Below are positions 42,749 through 51,618 of a stretch of 64,000 nucleotides of DNA, in pieces. The position numbers were made by a program, and so were the translations under genes. Within the stretch, counting starts at the first letter, position 1. The number at the start of each line of letters is the position of its first letter. Source of the DNA: Erysipelothrix sp. HDW6C (GTDB taxonomy: Bacteria > Bacillota_I > Bacilli_A > Erysipelotrichales > Erysipelotrichaceae); the NCBI RefSeq assembly GCF_011299615.1, contig NZ_CP049861.1:186001-250000 (forward strand), read 5' to 3'. The notes beneath the pieces are model-generated. The model was not told the origin of the DNA, did no database searches, and was given only the letters and a program-made list of their open reading frames with translations.

Positions 42749-42798
42749 GACCCACCACCATTCTTCTCATATTCTAACACTTTTTAGTGAATTTGTAT

Positions 42799-42834
42799 TA
42801 GTACCTTGTATCGCAAGGTACTATGTGATACTAT
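42799..42834 (+). promoter_or_regulatory. padR promoter and autoregulatory dyad
   Basis: TTGTAT (42806-42811), 17 bases, TACTAT (42829-42834) forms a promoter. A perfect 10-bp dyad (TAGTACCTTG with CAAGGTACTA, 42799-42823, 5-base spacer) covers the -35 box, positioned for PadR autorepression. Reading the other way it is near the ThrE-type start. Confidence 0.75.
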
Positions 42835-42854
42835 GTTGTCAAGGTGGTGATGTG

Positions 42855-43172
42855 ATGAACACACAATTCAAAAAAGGTGTTCTTGAGCTTTGCGTGCTTG
42901 CACTCTTATCGCGAAAAGAATACTACGGGTATGAAATCGTCAGCCTTATCTCGGAAACGATTGAAATATCCGAAGGGACAATGTACCCCTTACTCAAGAG
43001 ATTAAAAGATGATGGCTTAGTGTCAACCCGTTTGGTTGAATCATCACAAGGACCCTCACGCAAGTATTATTCATTGACTGCTTCAGGTCAGGAATATACG
43101 AAGATTAAAATTGATGAATGGTTTGATTTCACAGATCATGTGGACGAACTGTTGAAAGGAGACACACTATGA
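42855..43172 (+). CDS. PadR-family transcriptional regulator
   Basis: A 105-residue PadR winged-helix protein: FKKGVLELCVLALLSRKEYYGYEIV, then SEGTMYPLLKRLKDDGLV, SSQGPSRKYYSLTASG. This is the small PadR-s2 type that commonly precedes a HAAS/DUF1700 and a DUF4097 gene. AAGGTGG precedes ATG 42855. The three genes overlap by 4 bases each. A perfect dyad over its promoter suggests autorepression. Confidence 0.93.
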   Translation: MNTQFKKGVLELCVLALLSRKEYYGYEIVSLISETIEISEGTMYPLLKRLKDDGLVSTRLVESSQGPSRKYYSLTASGQEYTKIKIDEWFDFTDHVDELLKGDTL

Positions 43173-43759
43173 CACGAAATGAATATTTACACATCCTAAG
43201 GAAGAACATTCAAGTATTACCACTTGATGAGATTGATGACATTATTAATGATGTTGCGTCACACTTTGACTTTGGCCTTGAAGAGGGAAAAACTGAGGAA
43301 GAGGTTTCACGCCAATTGGGAGATCCTCTTGATATGGCACGTCAATTTACAGGTGGACGCACGCATACAGCGCAATCACAATCCTATCGTCATGAACCAC
43401 AACGCCCTTATGATACAACCAGCGCGCGCTTCTTACGTTTCTGTGTCTTCATGATGGCAGGTGTATTCTTGATTGGACCCATTATTGGTGTATATGCTGT
43501 AATCTTATCCTTCATACTCATCGGATTTGTGTTTACGGTTTGCTCCGTGATTGTGCTCTTCTCACCGTTAATGCAAGCTGCTTGGCCTTTCTTTATATCA
43601 ACACCGTTCTCATTTGGAACGACTGTACTGCTCTTTGTAGGAATGCTTGCATTGGGTGTGGGAATTGCATGGCTTTCACTGTTGGCATTCCGTGCATTTA
43701 ACCGCATCATTAAAAAGGGATACCAAATTATTATGGGATCGCCGGAGTTGTCACTATGA
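43169..43759 (+). CDS. HAAS (DUF1700) membrane protein
   Basis: A 196-residue protein with the HAAS domain at the N-terminus (MTRNEYLHILRKNI and the QLGDPLDMARQF segment, about 1-65), a polar linker and about three membrane helices (about 90-175). HAAS proteins are encoded next to PadR regulators and DUF4097 proteins and are thought to work with them at the membrane. Function not established. Confidence 0.85.
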   Translation: MTRNEYLHILRKNIQVLPLDEIDDIINDVASHFDFGLEEGKTEEEVSRQLGDPLDMARQFTGGRTHTAQSQSYRHEPQRPYDTTSARFLRFCVFMMAGVFLIGPIIGVYAVILSFILIGFVFTVCSVIVLFSPLMQAAWPFFISTPFSFGTTVLLFVGMLALGVGIAWLSLLAFRAFNRIIKKGYQIIMGSPELSL

Positions 43760-44682
43760 GACGCTCATTCAACAAAATCTGGATTCCTGTCCTGCTTGTT
43801 ATTGTGGGAATAACACTAACAAGCGTTGCTGTTGGTGGTGTTACACGCCAAATCTATGAACAGTTAAACTTTAATGAAACAATCACTGGGAACTTCGTAG
43901 AGAACACACAACCGCTTGATGCATCGATTACAGACATCAACATCTATGCAGATGCGACAAACAGTATCAATATCGTATTTGATGATTCGCAAACACCCTC
44001 ACTCAAGACCGTAGGCGAATCCACTGATCTTGTGGTCCGTACATCTGGAGAATCGCTCACAATTAAAACTTCTGAAAGTTTGTGCAACGGGAACATTCTA
44101 TCGTGTAACAATCCGCGTTTCGATACGATTGCATTGGTACTCCCAACCTCTATGAAGGGAAGCATTCGAATTGAGGCCTTGGTTCAAAACGTCTCAATCG
44201 ACGCAAAATCAATCCAGACTCTCGACCGTGTTGTCGTCAAGACCCTCAATACGGCAGTCAAGGTCAATAATATTGAAGGATCACTAAAGTTTGATACATT
44301 GAACCTCACCTTGGATGCTCAAAATGTTGCAGGTAACATCGATATTAATGGTGCCGATGTTAATGCAACAATCGTTGGAAATAAAAATAAGCTTGCCATC
44401 AATTCCAATACTTTGAACATGAGCGCAAATGTATCCAGTATGGGCGATTTGACACTTGATACTGACGGATTAAATGTTAATGTCATTGCGATTGTCCAAG
44501 AAAAATCAGGATACTCTGTACGCATGACCGGATTAAGTTCCAGTTATTCTAACTTGATTGGAAGCAACAGTAATTCAAGACTGTTTGGTGACATCAGGGA
44601 TCACTTCACCACTTCCGAAGGAAACCAAAACATTTCCATTTCTATGGATGGACTTAATCAATCCCTTACCCTTACACATTAA
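43756..44682 (+). CDS. DUF4097-family beta-solenoid surface protein
   Basis: A 308-residue protein with an N-terminal membrane anchor (SFNKIWIPVLLVIVGITL) and then a long run of short beta-strand repeats rich in N, D, T, V and S (DINIYADATNSINIVFDD, NLTLDAQNVAGNIDINGADV), the DUF4097 pattern. It is extracytoplasmic. In the PadR-HAAS-DUF4097 module its role is unknown; an envelope stress sensor is one idea. Confidence 0.8.
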   Translation: MRRSFNKIWIPVLLVIVGITLTSVAVGGVTRQIYEQLNFNETITGNFVENTQPLDASITDINIYADATNSINIVFDDSQTPSLKTVGESTDLVVRTSGESLTIKTSESLCNGNILSCNNPRFDTIALVLPTSMKGSIRIEALVQNVSIDAKSIQTLDRVVVKTLNTAVKVNNIEGSLKFDTLNLTLDAQNVAGNIDINGADVNATIVGNKNKLAINSNTLNMSANVSSMGDLTLDTDGLNVNVIAIVQEKSGYSVRMTGLSSSYSNLIGSNSNSRLFGDIRDHFTTSEGNQNISISMDGLNQSLTLTH

Positions 44683-44706
44683 AAGCTGTCTCGCGACAGC
44701 TTTTTT
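44681..44706. terminator. Bidirectional terminator
   Basis: A 9-bp stem (44682-44690 with 44695-44703) with loop TCGC and six T on the plus strand, A run on the other side. It ends the padR operon and the converging GNAT gene. Confidence 0.85.
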
Positions 44707-46207
44707 AGTTTATTTTCTTAACCATGATTAGACAGGGATTCGCTTCACCCCACAGTTGTGGCAAAACTTCGATGCCATGAAAACCGACAGCCTCATAAAA
44801 GAGACGGGTCTTGGCATAATGCGGATCTGGATGTGAAGCAGCCAGTGTTTTAACCATTAAAACCTCAATTCTATTTTGGGCAGCATGAATTTCTGCAAGT
44901 CGCATGAGTTTTCGACCGATTCCATGTCGGTGATACAAGGGATCAATTCCCTGGACATGAATCTCAAGAGCACCTCCAGCATGGTAATTTAAAGCCGTAA
45001 ATCCAATCACCTTGGCTTGATCATACACTGCATATACAACCATCGCTTTAACCTCTTCTACATACGCTTCAGTACTTTCTGGAATGCCAAACCATTCTGG
45101 AAGTAATTCGAGAATATGTGCACATACCTCCGACTTCTTCTCAGCATCAAATATTTGTTGAGTTTGATAGGCAAAGTGATGATCACAATTCCATTCTTCA
45201 CGGGTAATGCCATAACCTACTGAATCGTAGTAAACGCCTTTATGATAGCGCGCACGTCTGACGACCTTTTCTCGTTTGAAACCAAGAATATCACCAACGC
45301 GCATCATTCCAAAATTTCCCGACCATGTCGTAAACCCAACACGGTCAACATTCTCATTATCGAAAATACGTTGCGTCATTTCAATTGCAACAGTACGTGC
45401 AATCCCCTTCGACCAATACGCATCATCAAAAATATCCATTCCAAATTCCAACCAACGTGTATCTTTATTTTCCCAGTAATAATTTGCACAACCGACAATG
45501 GCATCGTTATAACGAATGACCAGCGCAGTCTTGCTATTTAAAAGGAATTTTCCATCGCGTTCAAGATAATCTTCAAATGTCAGCATTTCAAATTCATTAA
45601 AGTATGGTGCATCCAATTCGGTCCATGGATAGTATGACTCCTTGGCACTTAACTCCCACAACCGTTCCATATCGGATGCTTTCGGCTGCTCCAATGTAAT
45701 ACTATCTTTCAAGTAATGCGGTGAGGGTTTAAAAGTCTTCCATGTTACTTCAAAGTATGTGTCTGCATCACGATAGTAAGTCGGTACAGGTTTTGCGATA
45801 AATCCAAGTTTCGCATACAAGCGTAACGCATCTTTGTTCTCAAGACTTGGATCGACACAACAACGACTCACACCTGTTTTATTGAGTACCGTATCAATCA
45901 CATAACTTAATGCATACGCAGCGATTCCTTTGCCCATAGCATGCGGAAGCACTTTAATATCCAATGTCGCAAAATCGTTTTCATAGTCTAGACGATAAAA
46001 CGTCTCTCCACAGTAACCCAGGGTATCATCATAAATACTAAAATGCGATGATATCTTGCTTCCCTCGATATTCTTGATCCATGATTCAAGTGCCTCAAAC
46101 GTTATTCCCAATCCATCAGGAAAACCTACGTACTTCATAACTTCCGGGTGATTCCAAAGTTTCTGCACATTCACTAAATCTTTATATTCTGTTTTCTTTA
46201 TTTGCAT
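44705..46207 (-). CDS. Protein of three fused GNAT acetyltransferase domains
   Basis: A 500-residue protein with three GNAT units in line. Unit 1 (about 1-160) has HAMGKGIAAYALSY and RLYAKLGF; unit 2 (about 170-345) has AYWSKGIARTVAIEM and VGDILGFKRE; unit 3 (about 350-500) has YHRHGIGRKLMRLAE and RLFYEAVGFH. All three keep a usable R/K-G-x-G/A acetyl-CoA motif. Units 1 and 2 resemble RimJ/RimL-type acetyltransferases and may arise from a duplication; unit 3 is different in style. Start at 46207 follows AAGGGAA. Substrates unknown. Confidence 0.85.
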   Translation of the reverse strand: MQIKKTEYKDLVNVQKLWNHPEVMKYVGFPDGLGITFEALESWIKNIEGSKISSHFSIYDDTLGYCGETFYRLDYENDFATLDIKVLPHAMGKGIAAYALSYVIDTVLNKTGVSRCCVDPSLENKDALRLYAKLGFIAKPVPTYYRDADTYFEVTWKTFKPSPHYLKDSITLEQPKASDMERLWELSAKESYYPWTELDAPYFNEFEMLTFEDYLERDGKFLLNSKTALVIRYNDAIVGCANYYWENKDTRWLEFGMDIFDDAYWSKGIARTVAIEMTQRIFDNENVDRVGFTTWSGNFGMMRVGDILGFKREKVVRRARYHKGVYYDSVGYGITREEWNCDHHFAYQTQQIFDAEKKSEVCAHILELLPEWFGIPESTEAYVEEVKAMVVYAVYDQAKVIGFTALNYHAGGALEIHVQGIDPLYHRHGIGRKLMRLAEIHAAQNRIEVLMVKTLAASHPDPHYAKTRLFYEAVGFHGIEVLPQLWGEANPCLIMVKKIN

Positions 46208-46276
46208 ATGTTCCCTTTCTTGCATAGTAAAAAACACTTTATTACTTTATGATGAGTGTCCACGCAAGAGTTAATT

Positions 46277-46318
46277 TTAAAGTTTCTTACGAGGTGTCAT
46301 TGTGAATGTTGTAAGCAT
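46277..46318 (-). CDS. Possible 13-residue leader ORF
   Basis: An ATG at 46318 follows AGAGGTGGTCTT, a strong ribosome-binding site, and encodes MLTTFTMTPRKKL then stop at 46277, about 70 bases before the triple GNAT gene. It could be a regulatory leader peptide. No attenuator hairpin clearly follows, so support is limited to the ribosome site. Confidence 0.3.
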   Translation of the reverse strand: MLTTFTMTPRKKL

Positions 46319-46359
46319 AAGACCACCTCTTCTCTACCTCTAGTATATCGTGTTTCTGA

Positions 46360-46388
46360 ATAGAAAAAAAGGGTTTCCCCTTTTTTTA
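46360..46388 (-). terminator. Terminator of the YtrA-type ABC operon
   Basis: AAAGGG-GAAA-CCCTTT hairpin embedded in a longer A/T stem with eight T on the minus strand; it overlaps the last gene's stop codon. Confidence 0.7.
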
Positions 46389-47027
46389 TGTTATATCGCG
46401 ATTGCAATACTCACGTTCAATATTGCGATCAGCGTAGAATACCCTATACAAACCATAGCACGCAAAGAGTGCTATCATCCCGATTGTAGTGATTTTAAAC
46501 AAAATACCATCGAATCGCTTGTATCCCACCATAAGAAACATGCATGCCGTTACGATCATACGAACGAACACGCCATGTCCTGCTCCACGCAGTGTACTTG
46601 CTAAGGTACTATTTAATACAATATAATGAGCAATTGCACCAAACACTAAGGTAGTCAAAACATCCACTGCTGTAATTTGAATTGGTCGCAATAAGACACC
46701 AATCGTGAACAGAACAACGACACCCATTCCCAGTGACATACGCCACTGGATATGGGTGCGAAGTCCCTTGATAATATCTTGCTTGTTCAGTTCTGTCGAT
46801 AATAAATAGCCTTGCATGCGAGTCGAGAGGGTCTCTTCATACCGTTCACTGGATACAAGAATCAACAATGCATTCGTCAACAATAGAATACCCGTTGTTC
46901 CCAAAAACGTTTCACTACCAAATTCGTTGTTTGTGATTCTATAGACGAGAATAAGAACTACACATATCTGTCCCGAAATTTGCACAAAGGGCATAGCATT
47001 GTGTTCGTATCTAAGATATTTTTTCAT
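46386..47027 (-). CDS. ABC transporter-associated membrane protein
   Basis: A 213-residue hydrophobic protein with about six predicted helices, starting MKKYLRYEHNAMPFVQISGQ. It overlaps the second ATPase gene by 17 bases and closes the ABC operon. No family recognised beyond location; likely a permease subunit for the ATPase at 47.0 kb. AAAGGG lies 12 bases before the start. Confidence 0.6.
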   Translation of the reverse strand: MKKYLRYEHNAMPFVQISGQICVVLILVYRITNNEFGSETFLGTTGILLLTNALLILVSSERYEETLSTRMQGYLLSTELNKQDIIKGLRTHIQWRMSLGMGVVVLFTIGVLLRPIQITAVDVLTTLVFGAIAHYIVLNSTLASTLRGAGHGVFVRMIVTACMFLMVGYKRFDGILFKITTIGMIALFACYGLYRVFYADRNIEREYCNRDIT

Positions 47028-47844
47028 GACGATGCACCCTTTCGATATAATACAAGACTCTTTCAAGTGAAATGGTTTCCAAATTATCCACAGTGGCATG
47101 TTGTGCATCCATGAGTGCTTCAGTTCCAAAATCACCGGACCAATAATTTATGATTCCTGCCGTGGGAAGGTCCTCAAAGGCACCTTGCCATAATTTATAG
47201 CGACTGACGATCTCATCTGGGCTTGATTGAAATAACACCACGCCCTCTTGAATATAAATTACTTGATCACATATTCGTTCAAAATCCTCGATATTATTAC
47301 TACTTACTATAACTGTATTTTTACCATCCAACATATACTCTTGAATATCATCAAGGAGCAGTTGCTTACGCTTACTATCCAAACCTAACGTCGGCTCATC
47401 TAAGATTAATAGCGATGATTCAATTGAGCGCGCAATTGCGTACATTGATATTTTTTTGCTCCCATTCGATAGTTCTTCCCGTGTTCCAAACCCATTCCCC
47501 TCAAGTGCTTTCAAACGATTCCAGGACCCTTCTTTTTTAAAGAAGGGTTGAACATACTCCATCCACTCCACAATGGATGTAAAGGCATCCTTATCAGAAA
47601 ATGGATAGTTATCTGGCATGTACGCTATTGCATGATTTTTTTTGTACTTCATGATTGATTGGTTATCAATAAGAATTTCTCCAGCATCCGCATCAATGAT
47701 GCCGGCAATCAATTTGAGGAGTGACGATTTGCCTTTGCCATTTTTTCCACACAGGACAACAAGTTTACCCTCTCCTATCGTTAGATTTAAGTCTTCAATA
47801 CTCAATTTATTACGCAGTTTGTAAACATTCTTAAATTCAATCAT
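47011..47844 (-). CDS. ABC transporter ATPase (second)
   Basis: A 277-residue ATPase with Walker A GKNGKGKSSLL, an ABC-signature-like stretch in ELSNGSKKI, Walker B LLILDEPTLGLD and a divergent H-loop position (VSSNNIED). The C-terminal 75 residues extend beyond the ATPase core. The signature is weaker than in the upstream ATPase. Genes overlap on both sides, so the two ATPases probably pair with different or the same permease subunits. Confidence 0.9.
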   Translation of the reverse strand: MIEFKNVYKLRNKLSIEDLNLTIGEGKLVVLCGKNGKGKSSLLKLIAGIIDADAGEILIDNQSIMKYKKNHAIAYMPDNYPFSDKDAFTSIVEWMEYVQPFFKKEGSWNRLKALEGNGFGTREELSNGSKKISMYAIARSIESSLLILDEPTLGLDSKRKQLLLDDIQEYMLDGKNTVIVSSNNIEDFERICDQVIYIQEGVVLFQSSPDEIVSRYKLWQGAFEDLPTAGIINYWSGDFGTEALMDAQHATVDNLETISLERVLYYIERVHRHEKIS

Positions 47845-48574
47845 GGTGTGCTGTCCCTTGCATTAAATTAATAAACGCGTCAATTGTTGCGAATTCTTCA
47901 TCAACGCCCCTTGCCTTCAGCACCTTACGGCCTTCTTGCTGAAGTGATTCTATATCACACTTTAAGATCATTTCACCATTTTCAAGGTAGATTATGTAGT
48001 CAATCAAACGGCCCAATTCGCTCACATTATGTGTAGCGATGAGAATGGTAGCATCAACGTTGTAACGGTAATCACTGAGATCATCAATGATTTCAAGACG
48101 CGTTGCAGGATCAATTCCTTCTGTGGGTTCATCCAAAACAAGTAATTCAGCATTATGTGACAATGCGATCGCACACATCAACCGTTGACGCATCCCTGTA
48201 GAAAGCATTGACACGCGATCATTGACGTCAATATCATAACGCTCAGTTGCATCTGTAAATGCCATTTTATCCCACGCGTGTTTAAAGGTTAATTCCATAA
48301 TGCGCACAATTTCTCTTACTCTTAGATTGTCTTTAAATGGAAATGTGTCCGGCATATAGGCGAGAATTTCGCGGAATTCTTTCCTCCCTTCCCACATGAC
48401 TGTTCCACTTTGCATGGGGTTGTGGGACACCAATTCTTTGATTAATGTCGTTTTTCCTGCACCATTTTCACCGAAGATGCCGCAAATGATCCCTTGTGGT
48501 AAATCAAAGTTTAACGGTCCTAATTCAAATGTGTTCTCTACATAAAGATTTTTAACGCTCAATGTTGATGCCAT
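47837..48574 (-). CDS. ABC transporter ATPase (first)
   Basis: A 245-residue ATPase with Walker A GENGAGKTTLI, signature region LSTGMRQRLMCAIAL, Walker B LLVLDEPTEGID and H-loop IATHNVSEL; all are standard. The family is the YtrB/CcmA-like group. Overlaps the next ATPase by 8 bases and the upstream membrane gene by 23. Predicted to export or sense an envelope-active compound. Confidence 0.93.
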   Translation of the reverse strand: MASTLSVKNLYVENTFELGPLNFDLPQGIICGIFGENGAGKTTLIKELVSHNPMQSGTVMWEGRKEFREILAYMPDTFPFKDNLRVREIVRIMELTFKHAWDKMAFTDATERYDIDVNDRVSMLSTGMRQRLMCAIALSHNAELLVLDEPTEGIDPATRLEIIDDLSDYRYNVDATILIATHNVSELGRLIDYIIYLENGEMILKCDIESLQQEGRKVLKARGVDEEFATIDAFINLMQGTAHHD

Positions 48575-49124
48575 ATTCTTTCCTCCTGCTCTTGTACAAT
48601 GTTGTTTCTTTAAGTAATTGATAGATAACCACCACGAGAAGATTTAATGATATAAACGTATAACTGAAATCAAGGACACCCGCAAATATCAAGAGGATAA
48701 CGATAAAAGCATAGACGATCGCGATTAGCCAGGAATAATCTGTAATGGGCGTTTTGCGAATATAATTACTTTCCACAATCGTACGAAGCAGACTGACAAG
48801 GTAGATACAGATGACAAAGTCAAATCCCATGTTAGCATCGTTTTGGGAAAGTATGACTGGAACAAGAAGTATAATTGCATATGCTAGTGCAAATACCATG
48901 TTTCCAACCAAACGCTCAACAAAAGTAAGCGGTAAAGATTTTTCAAATGCACTGATGGGTTTCCACGATGCATTTGTGATCATGGCAAATACGTAGACCA
49001 TGGCAAAAGGATTAGAATCCTGACTCTGGGTGAAAGAAATAAAAACGGCAGCAATTCCACCACCCAAATGAATCAAAAGTGATTTGCGATCTCGATTCAG
49101 ATTTAGAACCATTTGAGACATCAT
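48552..49124 (-). CDS. ABC operon membrane protein
   Basis: A 190-residue protein with about five membrane helices (MVYVFAMITN, RLVGNMVFALAYAIILLVPVIL, IVYAFIVILLIFAGVL, ISLNLLVVVIYQLL). Likely one permease half, partnering the ATPase at 47.8 kb. Overlaps its neighbours on both sides, as expected of an operon. No specific family beyond this. Confidence 0.7.
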   Translation of the reverse strand: MMSQMVLNLNRDRKSLLIHLGGGIAAVFISFTQSQDSNPFAMVYVFAMITNASWKPISAFEKSLPLTFVERLVGNMVFALAYAIILLVPVILSQNDANMGFDFVICIYLVSLLRTIVESNYIRKTPITDYSWLIAIVYAFIVILLIFAGVLDFSYTFISLNLLVVVIYQLLKETTLYKSRRKEYGINIER

Positions 49125-49735
49125 ATGATTTCCTCCTCTAATCTTTTCTTTGGGCGCAACCGATAAGAAAGACCATGAACTGTAATAATTGGAAGTGCAG
49201 CGAATAGGATTACCCCCAGAAACGAAGCTTTTAGATTTCTTCCACCTGTGATGAAATAAGCGGCGATGAGAAATGAGAGCTGTGAAGCATAGACGATTGT
49301 TTGTTTAACGCCATTACGTAAGGTTGGCACCAGCCTGATTGAGACGTAAATATAGGATTGAAGGCCACTCATTACTATAAGCGCAACGATGATAGGAACC
49401 GTGACTACCTGTATGCCACTTGCTGAAATAATCAATCCAACTGCCAGCACTTCAACCACACCACGCAATACAAATAGATAATTCCCCAACCAAATTTCGT
49501 ACCATCGATACGGAAGTGAATACGAATAGGCATTGTTTGCGGCTTTCAAATTATAATCATTTGAATATATGAACCACATCATTTGCAGCTGAATCAGGGA
49601 ACTTGATGGTGTATCCCCAACGAGCGTATCAAGCAAATAGAAGGAAGCCATATAAGCCACAATACCGATTAGTTCTTGAATGATATTTTTAAAGCGCGCA
49701 TGTTCGCAATAGTTTTGATAAGCAATGGCCCACAT
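49121..49735 (-). CDS. ABC operon membrane protein
   Basis: A 204-residue protein with about six predicted helices; begins MWAIAYQNYCEHARFKNIIQ. Directly follows the GntR-type regulator by 22 bases and overlaps the next membrane gene by 4. It resembles permease-half proteins of YtrA-type operons by position only. Function inferred from context. Confidence 0.65.
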   Translation of the reverse strand: MWAIAYQNYCEHARFKNIIQELIGIVAYMASFYLLDTLVGDTPSSSLIQLQMMWFIYSNDYNLKAANNAYSYSLPYRWYEIWLGNYLFVLRGVVEVLAVGLIISASGIQVVTVPIIVALIVMSGLQSYIYVSIRLVPTLRNGVKQTIVYASQLSFLIAAYFITGGRNLKASFLGVILFAALPIITVHGLSYRLRPKKRLEEEII

Positions 49736-49757
49736 AAGCTTCCCTCTTCTCTAAGTA

Positions 49758-50135
49758 TTACACATCTTCATTTTCTAATATATCGTACATTTCAATGATT
49801 TCTTCCCTACTAATCTTTGCTGCTCTTGCGAGTACAAGAATCGCTTCAAGTTTCTCTTGTATTTCACTGAGGTACGATTCCTTGAGGACCTCGTGTTTCT
49901 GGTCGGCAACATAACTTCCCTTACCGGGAACCGTGACAATAAATCCATCGCGTTCCAACTCCTCATAGACACGTTTCGTAGTAATGACACTGATTCGCAA
50001 TTCTTTAGCAAGGAGTCGGATGGATGGTAAAAGTTCGCCCTGTCTAAGTTCCTTGGCGATTATCTTTTCTTTGAGTTGACTCGCAATTTGTTCATAAATT
50101 GGTTTGTCGCTATTGTTACGAATGTATAAGTCCAT
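49758..50135 (-). CDS. GntR-family regulator, YtrA type
   Basis: A 125-residue regulator with a GntR winged helix (about 10-75: IYEQIASQLKEKIIAKELRQGELLPSIR-like text split as PIYEQIASQLKEKI and LLPSIRLLAKELRIS, then TTKRVYEELERDGFI) and a short YtrA C-terminus that only dimerises, with no ligand pocket. YtrA-type regulators repress ABC transporter operons induced by cell-wall antibiotics. It heads the five-gene operon and likely acts on the dyad over its promoter. Confidence 0.92.
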   Translation of the reverse strand: MDLYIRNNSDKPIYEQIASQLKEKIIAKELRQGELLPSIRLLAKELRISVITTKRVYEELERDGFIVTVPGKGSYVADQKHEVLKESYLSEIQEKLEAILVLARAAKISREEIIEMYDILENEDV

Positions 50136-50144
50136 GTGTCACCT

Positions 50145-50185
50145 CTGTATATACTCAATATATACAGTATGTACAGATTTGTCAA
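50145..50185 (-). promoter_or_regulatory. Promoter and operator of the YtrA-type operon
   Basis: TTGACA (50180-50185) and TATATT (50157-50162) are 17 bases apart on the minus strand. A perfect 9-bp dyad (CTGTATATA with TATATACAG, 50145-50167, 5-base spacer) covers the -10 box and start, a good autorepression site for a YtrA-type protein. Confidence 0.8.
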
Positions 50186-50234
50186 TATAAAGATCTTATA
50201 ATCGTCAAATAAATCCACAAATGGACTCTACGTA

Positions 50235-50275
50235 AAAAAAGGCCTACTGCTTTTATTCGGAAGCAGTAGGCTTTT
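50235..50275. terminator. Terminator downstream of the sensor kinase gene
   Basis: An 11-bp perfect stem (50242-50252 with 50261-50271) with an 8-base loop and T runs on both strands. It ends the two-component operon on the minus strand. Confidence 0.85.
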
Positions 50276-50289
50276 TGAGATTGGTGTTC

Positions 50290-51618
50290 TTACTTCGGAA
50301 GGCGAATCGTTACTGTGATTCGATCGGTATCAATCGAGATATCAACTTGTCCATTGAGCAAGTTTGTTAGATCCTTAATTAAATAGACGCCATTATGACC
50401 AATATCTTCACCATCATAATAAATGGTACTGAATACGCTGTTACTTTGTTTAATTCGTGCAACGTGTTCTCGTGTTGTTTCATTACTAATGGTCAAGATG
50501 ACACTGTCATGATCCCCATTTAAGTCAATGGAAGCCACACTTCCATCGTTGGCATATTTACTCACATTCGTTATGAGATTATGAATAAGAAGTTTCAAGA
50601 TTACTTGGTTGATTTCCATAGGAATGGTTTCATCAGACTCCAAATCGAGTATGATTGACTTCCTAAGAAAATCTTGTCCGAAATGACTCAAAATATCTTG
50701 GACTACCACCACTAAATCTATGGTGTCTTTTCGGGTTGCGAATTCATGAGCCTCGTTTCCCATGAGTTCGATAACGTCGTTGATATCACTCAACGCTTCA
50801 CTGCTCGCCTGTATCGCCTCTCCCATCAGTTGTTTTGATTCTGTGGGTGTAAGCTTCGCAAACTTTCGCAACAGCTCGCTATTCAGCATTAGAACGCGAT
50901 GAATAGGTGACTTCAAGTCGTGAACAAATCCCCGTGCAAGGGTCACTGTCATGTCTAGGTATGCAGAGTTTATTAAAAACTCTTTCTCTAATTCAGTATA
51001 CTCAAGATTTACTTCGTCAACTTTTCTCCCCAGTCGTGTCGATACCGTTGCGAGTCGGTGGTTTATCTCCATTGGTCCCGACTCTACCTCATCAAACTTT
51101 AGTTGTTCAAGACTGTCAATTGACTGTTCGATGTGATCAATGGGTACAACAAAACGTTTGTAAAAGTAATAAACTGTTATTAGCAGGATTAGAAACGACA
51201 CAGCAGTTGCAATACCTTGTGACCAACGAAATGCAGAGAAATTTAAGTTTTCCGGTTGTTGGAATATGGTCAGATGGAGATTCACATCATCGATTGCTTT
51301 GTCGATTTCAACTAATAAGGGAGCACTGGTCAAACGTGCTTTTCCAGAGTCATACACAATCTCTGTGCCACGACTGATTGTAACATGATAATTCGCACGT
51401 TCGGAGAGATCGTTTAGATGGCTTCGACGACTCTCATTATCCATCCCAATTGATTGGATAACTTCAGCTTCAACCGATTTAACAAAATCAACTTCATAAC
51501 GTGCATACTCATTTGGAAAATTAACAGTTTTACCCAGTATGTGGAGCACACTTAGTGCATAAGATACAACCAATACAAAAAGGATAATCGAATGTTGAAT
51601 TCTACCCTTTTTACTCAT
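50290..51618 (-). CDS. Sensor histidine kinase
   Basis: A 442-residue membrane kinase. Two membrane helices (about 12-30 and 134-153) flank a 100-residue extracellular sensor region; then come a HAMP-like coil, a phosphoacceptor H233 in GFVHDLKSPIHRVLML, and an ATPase domain with NLITNVSKYAN (N-box) and a GHNGVYLIKDL G-box. The start at 51618 overlaps the response regulator stop by 8 bases; upstream codons belong to that gene. Signal unknown. Confidence 0.9.
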   Translation of the reverse strand: MSKKGRIQHSIILFVLVVSYALSVLHILGKTVNFPNEYARYEVDFVKSVEAEVIQSIGMDNESRRSHLNDLSERANYHVTISRGTEIVYDSGKARLTSAPLLVEIDKAIDDVNLHLTIFQQPENLNFSAFRWSQGIATAVSFLILLITVYYFYKRFVVPIDHIEQSIDSLEQLKFDEVESGPMEINHRLATVSTRLGRKVDEVNLEYTELEKEFLINSAYLDMTVTLARGFVHDLKSPIHRVLMLNSELLRKFAKLTPTESKQLMGEAIQASSEALSDINDVIELMGNEAHEFATRKDTIDLVVVVQDILSHFGQDFLRKSIILDLESDETIPMEINQVILKLLIHNLITNVSKYANDGSVASIDLNGDHDSVILTISNETTREHVARIKQSNSVFSTIYYDGEDIGHNGVYLIKDLTNLLNGQVDISIDTDRITVTIRLPK

